Positions 32,066-37,431 of a DNA stretch of 37,431 nt are shown piece after piece. The stretch is taken from assembly GCA_025350325.1 (NCBI GenBank), contig JANXYB010000028.1:1-37431 (forward strand), read 5' to 3'. How positions within the stretch are numbered: the first letter of the stretch is position 1; the number at the start of each line of letters is the position of its first letter. This DNA is from Acidobacteriaceae bacterium. Lineage in GTDB: Bacteria > Acidobacteriota > Terriglobia > Terriglobales > Acidobacteriaceae. The notes beneath the pieces are model-generated. The model made no database searches and was not told the DNA's origin. It saw nothing but the letters and a program-made list of their open reading frames with translations. The position numbers and the translations under genes are program-made.

Positions 32066-33079
32066 ATGAAAGCTGTGATGCTAGAAGGGCCGGGACAAGC
32101 TGCAATTGCGCAAGTGACGGAACCTGTCGCTGGTCAAGACGAGGTCTTGCTGCAGGTGCGCATGGTGGGGCTGTGCGGCAGCGATCTTAACTCTTACCGC
32201 GGTCGCAATCCGCTGGTTAGCTTTCCGCGCATTCCCGGGCACGAAGTTGCGGCGACCGTTGTTGACGCTGGAAGCGTCGCCGCGGAATGGCCGCGCGGCA
32301 CACACGTGACGTTGTCGCCATATACCAACTGCGGTCGATGCGCCGCCTGCTTGCGTGACCGCCCGAATGCATGCCAATTCAACCAGACACTGGGCGTGCA
32401 GCGCGACGGGGCGCTTACGCAATTCATTGTTGTACCAGCGTCGCGACTTTACAGCGCGGCTTTGACGCTCAAAGAACTATGCCTGGTCGAGCCTCTCACG
32501 GTGGGATTCCATGCCGCGGCGCGTGGACGTGTCGCGGCATCAGATACTGTTGCGGTCATCGGTTGCGGTGGGGTTGGACTTGGTGCCGTGGCTGGTGCAG
32601 CTTATCGCGGCGCAACAGTAATCGGAATCGATGTTGAAGATGCGAAGCTCGCGACTGCGGGAAAAGCCGGCGCCGCGCATGTCATCAACTCTGCGCAGAG
32701 CGATTTGCACGCGCGACTGCTTGCGCTCACTGATGGCAGAGGACCGGACGTGATCATCGAGGCGATTGGGTTGCCGGAGACATTTCGGGCTTCGGTCGAG
32801 GAGGTTGCCTTCACCGGTCGCGTGGTCTATATCGGGTACGCCAAAGAACAGGTGGCGTATGAGACGCGGCTGTTCGTGCAGAAGGAGTTGGACATTCTCG
32901 GGTCGCGGAACGCGCTGCCTGAAGACTTTCGCGACGTGATCAACATGCTCAAGAGCGGTCGTTTCCCAGTCGAGGAAGCGGTTACGCATGTTGTCCCGTT
33001 CGAAGAGACTCCGGGCATCCTCGAAGCGTGGAGTCGCGACCCATCGCAATTTACCAAGATCATGATTGAAGTCGGGTGA
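32066..33079 (+). CDS. Zinc-dependent medium-chain alcohol dehydrogenase
   Basis: A 337-aa MDR-family polyol/sugar-acid dehydrogenase. Catalytic zinc ligands are Cys in VGLCGSDLNSYRG and His-Glu in IPGHEVAATVV. The four-Cys structural zinc lobe is complete (CGRCAACLRDRPNAC). The NAD(P)-binding Rossmann fold starts AVIGCGGVGLGAVAGAAYRG, with the acidic GIDVEDAKLA suggesting NAD preference. GGAGG lies about 11 nt before the ATG. The substrate is probably a hexonate or polyol, because the gene is divergent from an altronate/galactarate-type dehydratase; candidates include L-galactonate, L-gulonate or galactitol-type substrates. No regulator gene is adjacent. Confidence 0.93.
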   Translation: MKAVMLEGPGQAAIAQVTEPVAGQDEVLLQVRMVGLCGSDLNSYRGRNPLVSFPRIPGHEVAATVVDAGSVAAEWPRGTHVTLSPYTNCGRCAACLRDRPNACQFNQTLGVQRDGALTQFIVVPASRLYSAALTLKELCLVEPLTVGFHAAARGRVAASDTVAVIGCGGVGLGAVAGAAYRGATVIGIDVEDAKLATAGKAGAAHVINSAQSDLHARLLALTDGRGPDVIIEAIGLPETFRASVEEVAFTGRVVYIGYAKEQVAYETRLFVQKELDILGSRNALPEDFRDVINMLKSGRFPVEEAVTHVVPFEETPGILEAWSRDPSQFTKIMIEVG

Positions 33080-33111
33080 GTTAGCAAAACGTCTAGCAAC
33101 GTGGCCGGCAC

Positions 33112-33843
33112 TTAAGTCAGGTGTGCGATACGAAGCAGGAGGCCGGCTAGCGCACCGCCTACTAGCGGTCCGAGGACAGGGATAGGCGCGTATCCCCAGT
33201 TTGATCCGCCCTTGCCGGGAATGGGCAGAAGGGCATGCATCAGCCGTGGGCCAAGATCACGCGCAGGATTGATGGCGTAACCGGTAGTGCCGCCGAGCGA
33301 GAGGCCGATGCCCCACACTAAACTGGCCACCAGCCATTGACCTACGCCTGCGACTGGGCCTGTCGCCGAACCGCCGCGATAAAAAATTGCCCCGGCCACA
33401 ATCACAAGCACCATGGTGCCGATGACTTCACCGATGAAGTTCGACAGCCGATGAGGCACCGCACCGCTGGTGCAGAAGACACCGAGTTTGGCCGCAGGAT
33501 CAGGCGTAGGTCGCCAGTGCGGAGCGTAGTGCACTGCCATCAGCGCTGCGCCGCACATTGCACCGAGCATCTGCGCCGCCCATAGGCTCAGTAAGTGCGA
33601 ATAGTCTCCGCTTGATACGGCGCTCGCGAGCGTGATGGCGGGATTCAAATTGGCCCCTGGACTTCCGAAAGCCTGCGCGACGAGGACGCCGCAGAGGACG
33701 GCCAACGCCCATCCCGTGGTGACCACCATCCAGCCGGCATCGGCAGCGTAGGACTTGCGCAGCGTAACTCCGGCATTTACGCCATTGCCGAGCAGAACGA
33801 GAATCAGTGTGCCTAGAAACTCTCCGAGCCATGGGGATTGCAT
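33112..33843 (-). CDS. glpF: Aquaglyceroporin (MIP family glycerol facilitator)
   Basis: A 243-aa six-helix channel for glycerol or small polyols. The two pore half-helices carry NPA in ANLNPAITLAS and in YAINPARDLGPR. The Asp after the second NPA-R is the mark of glycerol facilitators as opposed to water-only aquaporins. Other conserved parts are FLGTLILVLLGNGVNAGVTL and FIGEVIGTMVLVIVAGAIFY. The frame runs on upstream to 34224, but that part has no family match; ATG 33843 (MQSPWLGEF) is the start. No glpK lies in the window. It ends convergently against the dehydrogenase gene 32 bp away, and may feed polyols to it. Confidence 0.94.
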   Translation of the reverse strand: MQSPWLGEFLGTLILVLLGNGVNAGVTLRKSYAADAGWMVVTTGWALAVLCGVLVAQAFGSPGANLNPAITLASAVSSGDYSHLLSLWAAQMLGAMCGAALMAVHYAPHWRPTPDPAAKLGVFCTSGAVPHRLSNFIGEVIGTMVLVIVAGAIFYRGGSATGPVAGVGQWLVASLVWGIGLSLGGTTGYAINPARDLGPRLMHALLPIPGKGGSNWGYAPIPVLGPLVGGALAGLLLRIAHLT

Positions 33844-34029
33844 CGAGACTTCTTTCAAGGCCTTGTTTCTGCGGAACGGCGGCGCGCGGTCTGTGCGCAG
33901 AGTCAAGGCTAATAGTCGATTTGCCGGACGCAAGCATTCTGCATTGTCGGCCTTGCTCTCGCCAAGTGGTTTATCAACGGTTGATGCGTGTTGGGGATAT
34001 ACCATAGGGAAAATGTTCGAGGGGTGTGC

Positions 34030-34920
34030 GTGCGAAAGATAATCAAATTTTTGACTGCGGGCATAGTGGCGCTGGGTGCCCTGCTCTCGACCGCGGTGGC
34101 CCAACAGCCGCTCAAGGTCATCGGCTTCATGACAGACTTCGATGTGAAGGACGATGCCGTCGGCATCTGCAAGGCAGTCATGGACGGCGTCGCTCCGGGC
34201 GTTCGCATCATCGACATCACCCATCAGTCGGAACCGTTCAACATCGCGATGGGCGCGCGGTTTCTCGCCGGAACGGCGCCGTATTTCCCCAAGGACGCGG
34301 TTTTTGTTGTGGTGATCGATCCCGGAGTGGGTTCAACACGGAAGGCAATCATCGCAAAGTCGAAGGTGGGCCAATTTTTCGTTCTGCCGGATAACGGCCT
34401 GCTTACGCTGCTGCAGGATCGCGACGTTATTGTAGAGGCGCACGAGATAACCAATCCCATGTGGATGATTGGGCCGGGCATTTCATCTACCTTTCACGGG
34501 CGCGACATTTTTTCGCCGGCCGCAGCGCACCTTGCGCGCGGCGACGACTGGCGGCAGGCCGGTCCTGCGATCGACGTAGGCAAACTGGTGCGTATCGAAC
34601 TCAAAAACGCGACCATTGACGAAAAAGGGCTGCATGGTCAGGTGCTCGGCACCGATGGGCCGTACGGCAACCTGGTGCTAAATGTGCCGGCGGAGACGTT
34701 CGCGCAACTCGGCTATAAACTCAACGACCTCGTGCCGATCACGCTTGATGGCAAGAGCTTCGCGTTTCCGCTGGTGAAGACATTCAGTGACGTGGCGGTG
34801 GGGAAAGAGCTTTTCTACATCGATTCGCGGGGACGGCTCTCGCTCGGAATCAACCAGCGGAACTTTTCTGAGACGTACAAAGTTGGCGAGGGCGCGGCGC
34901 TGACGATTCCCAAGAAATAG
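34030..34920 (+). CDS. Exported SAM hydroxide adenosyltransferase-family protein (DUF62)
   Basis: A protein of about 296 aa in the family of SAM hydroxide adenosyltransferases, related to fluorinase and chlorinase, which split S-adenosylmethionine into adenosine and methionine. The family signatures are FMTDFDVKDDAVGICKAVM, VRIIDITHQSEPFNI, FVVVIDPGVGSTRKAI, LPDNGLLT and STFHGRDIFSPAAAHLARG; the Asp, Arg and His expected at the water site are present. The N-terminus is a clear signal peptide (RKIIKFLTAGIVALGALLST then AVAQQ). GTG 34030 has GAGGGG 5 nt upstream; the frame extends back to 33988. A second exported enzyme follows after 22 bp, so they probably form an operon. Confidence 0.92.
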   Translation: MRKIIKFLTAGIVALGALLSTAVAQQPLKVIGFMTDFDVKDDAVGICKAVMDGVAPGVRIIDITHQSEPFNIAMGARFLAGTAPYFPKDAVFVVVIDPGVGSTRKAIIAKSKVGQFFVLPDNGLLTLLQDRDVIVEAHEITNPMWMIGPGISSTFHGRDIFSPAAAHLARGDDWRQAGPAIDVGKLVRIELKNATIDEKGLHGQVLGTDGPYGNLVLNVPAETFAQLGYKLNDLVPITLDGKSFAFPLVKTFSDVAVGKELFYIDSRGRLSLGINQRNFSETYKVGEGAALTIPKK

Positions 34921-34942
34921 TCTAAGACTGCGGGAGGCCAAC

Positions 34943-36013
34943 GTGAGAAAAATTACTTATGCGTTCATCGGAGCTTTTGGTTTTACGATGATGTCCGTCG
35001 GAATTCTAGCTCAGCAACCTCAACACCACTGGGCAATCGTCGTGCATGGGGGCGCCGGCGTGATTGAGCGCTCCGCGCTCGGGCCGAACGGCGACAAAGA
35101 CTATCGCGCCGGGCTTGACCGCGCCATTCACGCCGGAGCGGACGTTCTCGCTAAAGGCGGCACGTCGATGGACGCGGTTGAAGCTGCCATTCATGTGTTT
35201 GAAGACGATCCGCTGTTCAATGCCGGCAAGGGTGCCGTCTTCACCCGCGAAGGCAAGAACGAAATGGACGCCTCCATCATGGACGGCTCGAATCTGAAGG
35301 CCGGCGCAGTTGCCGGCGTTACCCGGCCTCGGCATCCCATCAGTGCGGCGCGTGCGGTGATGGAGAAATCGCCGCACGTGCTGATTGCCGGCCCGGGAGC
35401 GGATACATTCGCCGCCAGTGCCGGTCTCGAGATGGAGGAGCCCAGCTACTTTTTTACCGAGAGCCGCTGGCAGGCACTAGTGAAGCAACTCAAGAAGGAA
35501 GGCAAGCCCATTCCGCCGCGGCCTGCGGGGGTTCCGCCTGAAAGCTCCACGGTGCCTGTCGCGCAATTTGATGAGTCGCCTGCTATGCACCGCTATGGAA
35601 CGACGGGCGTAGTGGCGCTGGATAAGAATGGCAATATTGCCGCGGGCACTTCAACGGGCGGCATGCAGGGCAAGATGCCGGGGCGTATCGGGGACTCGCC
35701 CATCATCGGGGCGGGCACCTACGCTTCGAATCAATCGTGCGCGGTTTCGGGTACGGGCACGGGCGAGTATTTCATTCGCCTCGGGGTGGCGCGGGAGGTG
35801 TGCAATCTTGTTTTGTTCAAACGCATGAAGTTGCAGGATGCCGTCGATCAAGTCATTCACAAAGAATTGGAAGCTTTGCACGGGGATGGCGGCGTCATCG
35901 CCGTTACGCCGGACGGCCAGATGGCGTGGAGCTTTAATACGCCGGGTATGTTTCGCGCGCGGCTCGCGGAAGGCGGCAAGGTCGAGATGGGTATCTACAA
36001 CGACGAAAAGTGA
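34943..36013 (+). CDS. iaaA: Exported isoaspartyl peptidase / L-asparaginase (Ntn hydrolase)
   Basis: A 356-aa plant-type asparaginase precursor that self-cleaves to alpha and beta chains and hydrolyses isoaspartyl dipeptides and asparagine. A signal peptide (RKITYAFIGAFGFTMMSVGI then LAQQ) leads to the alpha chain (WAIVVHGGAGVI; AVEAAIHVFEDDPLFNAGKG; MDASIMDGSNLKAGAVAGV). The cleavage site and nucleophile lie in MHRYGTTGVVALDKNGNIAA, where the Thr after Gly is the new N-terminus. The usual GTVG reads GTTG, which keeps the nucleophile. Substrate loop: STGGMQGKMPGRIGDSPIIG. GTG 34943 has GGAGG 5-6 nt upstream. Exported members are common scavengers of damaged peptides. Confidence 0.94.
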   Translation: MRKITYAFIGAFGFTMMSVGILAQQPQHHWAIVVHGGAGVIERSALGPNGDKDYRAGLDRAIHAGADVLAKGGTSMDAVEAAIHVFEDDPLFNAGKGAVFTREGKNEMDASIMDGSNLKAGAVAGVTRPRHPISAARAVMEKSPHVLIAGPGADTFAASAGLEMEEPSYFFTESRWQALVKQLKKEGKPIPPRPAGVPPESSTVPVAQFDESPAMHRYGTTGVVALDKNGNIAAGTSTGGMQGKMPGRIGDSPIIGAGTYASNQSCAVSGTGTGEYFIRLGVAREVCNLVLFKRMKLQDAVDQVIHKELEALHGDGGVIAVTPDGQMAWSFNTPGMFRARLAEGGKVEMGIYNDEK

Positions 36014-36064
36014 CCGTAGCGGCGGACGTGTGAAAACAGACTCGCCGAGCACGGCTTCTTTGCA

Positions 36065-36070
36065 TACACT
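36065..36070 (+). promoter_or_regulatory. Candidate -10 box of the DUF1572 gene
   Basis: TACACT ends 6 nt before the ATG at 36077. There is no ribosome site and no clear -35 box. Confidence 0.35.
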
Positions 36071-36076
36071 TTCCGC

Positions 36077-36625
36077 ATGGCATTGAGATTCACGACATCG
36101 TATGTTGAAGACTCGGTCGAAGTATTCCGCTATTACAAGAAGCTCGCCGAGCGCGCGATGGAGCAGGTAACCGACGAGCAGCTTTTCGCAGTGCTGGATG
36201 GAGAAGCGAACTCCATCGCTATCATCGTGAAACACATGACCGGCAACATGCGTTCTCGCTGGACAGACTTTCTCTCGACGGATGGCGAAAAGCCCAACCG
36301 CAATCGCGACAATGAATTTGTTGATCCGCCGGCCACCCGAAAGGCTCTGATGGAAGAATGGGAAAACGGATGGAGTCTGGTCTTTGCCGCGGTCGGGTCG
36401 CTCACCGAGGCTGACCTGCAGCGAACCGTAACGATCCGGGGGGAAGCGCATTCGGTGATGCAAGCAATCAATCGGCAACTTGCCCACTACCCGCATCATG
36501 TGGGCCAGATCGTGCTGCTGGCGAAACATTTTGCGGGCGCTCATTGGCAGACACTAAGTGTGCCGCGTAATAAGTCAGCGGAGTTCAACCGAGCAGTCGC
36601 CAAAGGGGATGCAAGTCAGCGATGA
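36077..36625 (+). CDS. DUF1572 / DinB-like four-helix metal-binding protein
   Basis: A 182-aa protein of the DUF1572 branch of the DinB/YfiT superfamily. The fold is a four-helix bundle with three His ligands: one in SIAIIVKHMTGNMRSRWTDF and two in RQLAHYPHHVGQIVLLAKHF, matching the superfamily metal site. The N-terminal helix is SVEVFRYYKKLAERAMEQVT. Related proteins are thiol-dependent transferases or have no known role; none of the text allows a choice here. No ribosome site precedes the ATG. It follows the asparaginase gene by 63 bp but seems to have its own -10 box. Confidence 0.88.
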   Translation: MALRFTTSYVEDSVEVFRYYKKLAERAMEQVTDEQLFAVLDGEANSIAIIVKHMTGNMRSRWTDFLSTDGEKPNRNRDNEFVDPPATRKALMEEWENGWSLVFAAVGSLTEADLQRTVTIRGEAHSVMQAINRQLAHYPHHVGQIVLLAKHFAGAHWQTLSVPRNKSAEFNRAVAKGDASQR

Positions 36626-36635
36626 AGGACCGATG

Positions 36636-37214
36636 CTAGCGGATTACCTCGAACTTGCCCCAAGCCAGGTTGCAGACGGGGCAATACTCATGCTCTTCCG
36701 GCGTGTCAGAGGTGTAGCCGCAAACTGCGCAGACATAAAAGTTGCGAGGCGCGCTGAGCCATGAAGTTTTATCGGCTGCCCCAACCAGCGTGATGGCCTC
36801 ACGATAGAGAGCGGCGTGGCTCTTTTCAGCCTCCATCGCCCATTTGAAACTGCGCAGGGCAGGAGAGTTGGCGCTGGCGGTAGCTTCCTTGATGAACTCG
36901 GGATACATGGTGTCGATCTCGTGTTGCTCGCCTGCCAGGGCAGTCTTGAGATTCTCGATCGTGGTCTTGATCTCGACGGGATGGATGACGCAATGCGCTT
37001 CGCCACCCATTTGTTTTATGACCCGCGCGTGGTTGTTGGCGTGGACCTGCTCGGCAAATGCAGCGGCGCAAAACAAGCTGGCGGCTCCGTGCCATCCCTC
37101 TAGATTCGCTTGAGACGCGAAGGCTACGTACCTGGTGTGTGCATTCGACTCGCCCTCAAAGGCGGCGAGCAGGTTCACGACAGTTGGGGTGTTTTCAGCA
37201 ACAGATCCGACCAT
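36636..37214 (-). CDS. Rubrerythrin
   Basis: A 192-aa non-haem iron peroxidase that reduces hydrogen peroxide and protects against oxidative stress. The ferritin-like diiron domain (about residues 8-145) carries the ligand helices LLAAFEGESNAHTRYVAFAS, AAAFAEQVHANNHARVIKQM, ALAGEQHEIDTMYPEFIKEA and WAMEAEKSHAALYREAI. The C-terminal rubredoxin-like domain has both CxxC pairs (VCAVCGYTSD and EYCPVCNLAWGKFEVI). ATG 37214 has GGAGG 6 nt upstream, so the longer frame to 37295 is not used. The gene is convergent with the DUF1572 gene, 10 bp between stops. Confidence 0.95.
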   Translation of the reverse strand: MVGSVAENTPTVVNLLAAFEGESNAHTRYVAFASQANLEGWHGAASLFCAAAFAEQVHANNHARVIKQMGGEAHCVIHPVEIKTTIENLKTALAGEQHEIDTMYPEFIKEATASANSPALRSFKWAMEAEKSHAALYREAITLVGAADKTSWLSAPRNFYVCAVCGYTSDTPEEHEYCPVCNLAWGKFEVIR

Positions 37215-37306
37215 GAATGGCCTCCAGTCAGCACGACTAGGGTAACGTCCGTTGCTAGATTCAGGCTGTGATGGAGGCCACAACCTGTGAAGCACGACAC
37301 AAAGAA

Positions 37307-37339
37307 AAAGGCCATCGCCCGACTTGGGTGATGGCCTTT
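37307..37339 (-). terminator. Rho-independent terminator of a gene entering from the right
   Basis: The arms 37307-37320 and 37326-37339 pair over 14 bp (one G-U) around a 5-nt loop. On the minus strand the stem is followed by TTTTTCTTT, a good U-tract. It therefore ends minus-strand transcription arriving from the right window edge, before rubrerythrin begins. Confidence 0.8.
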
Positions 37340-37377
37340 ATTAAGAAAGAAAATATTTCTATGGCGTGCTTCCGCTG

Positions 37378-37431
37378 CTATGGCGTGCTTGTGCTGCGGG
37401 CCTCTGCCTTTTGCGCCAGCACTTTGTGAAC
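37378..37431 (-). CDS. Partial gene: C-terminal end of an unidentified protein
   Basis: The minus strand is open from the window edge, giving VHKVLAQKAEARSTSTP and a stop, 39 bp before a terminator of the same direction. The residues and codons look like a normal protein end, but 17 residues are too few to name a family. A 19-bp near-perfect direct repeat (37360-37378 and 37379-37397) spans the stop codon. Confidence 0.4.
   Translation of the reverse strand, partial: VHKVLAQKAEARSTSTP

Noticed and set aside
33844..34224. N-terminal extension of the aquaporin gene
   Set aside because: The added residues have no match to the family and overlap the divergent exported SAM hydrolase-family gene.

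Overview
The window reads as a housekeeping stretch of an Acidobacteriota chromosome, most likely class Terriglobia. The best lineage marker is a broken gene at about 13.1-13.6 kb that matches the 'VWFA-related Acidobacterial domain' family. The membrane Ser/Thr kinase fused to a beta-propeller, the exported M1-like protein with TPRs and the DUF3147 and DUF1572 proteins fit that assignment. This is inference from gene content; no 16S gene is present. Genes lie on both strands, are densely packed, and no phage, plasmid, IS element or CRISPR array was seen.

Layout. 0-6 kb: a hypothetical protein, a TPR membrane protein, an ECF sigma factor with an overlapping membrane partner, a small 4-TM protein, an exported hypothetical protein, a GH24 lysozyme and an RlpA-like protein. 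A perfect 17-bp hairpin separates rlpA from the convergent M1-like gene. 6-12.7 kb: an M1-like protein that has lost its zinc and catalytic residues, lpxB, a SnoaL-like protein divergent from an O-methyltransferase, a DAHP synthase and DUF2164. 12.7-13.6 kb is a rearrangement scar holding a REP-like palindrome, a decaying 38-bp tandem repeat and a VWFA-family pseudogene with an inverted internal segment. 13.6-18.4 kb: two DUF3147 paralogues, inorganic pyrophosphatase and the heat-shock cluster hrcA-grpE-dnaJ (no dnaK, no CIRCE seen). 18.5-22.8 kb: kinase-propeller gene followed by a GT-C-like membrane protein. 22.9-26.7 kb: tRNA-Ala(CGC), rho and yifB/comM. 26.8-30.3 kb: sdaA, a CPBP protease, a 23-residue Lys/Ala mini-gene with its own strong promoter and hairpin, and rsmE. 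30.3-34 kb: altronate/galactarate-type dehydratase divergent from a zinc dehydrogenase, then an aquaglyceroporin. 34-37.4 kb: an exported SAM hydrolase-family protein, an exported isoaspartyl peptidase/asparaginase, a DUF1572 (DinB-fold) protein, rubrerythrin and a clipped gene end.

How genes work together. hrcA-grpE-dnaJ forms a chaperone/repressor unit. The sigma factor and its 4-bp-overlapping membrane partner look like a sigma/anti-sigma switch. The dehydratase, dehydrogenase and aquaglyceroporin suggest sugar-acid or polyol catabolism. The two exported enzymes at 34-36 kb probably share a transcript. I found no clear multi-gene novel system. The most unusual items are the M1 pseudoenzyme, the 23-aa mini-gene, the inverted VWFA scar and a set of genes whose -10 boxes sit 6-7 nt before the start codon, which suggests leaderless transcripts.
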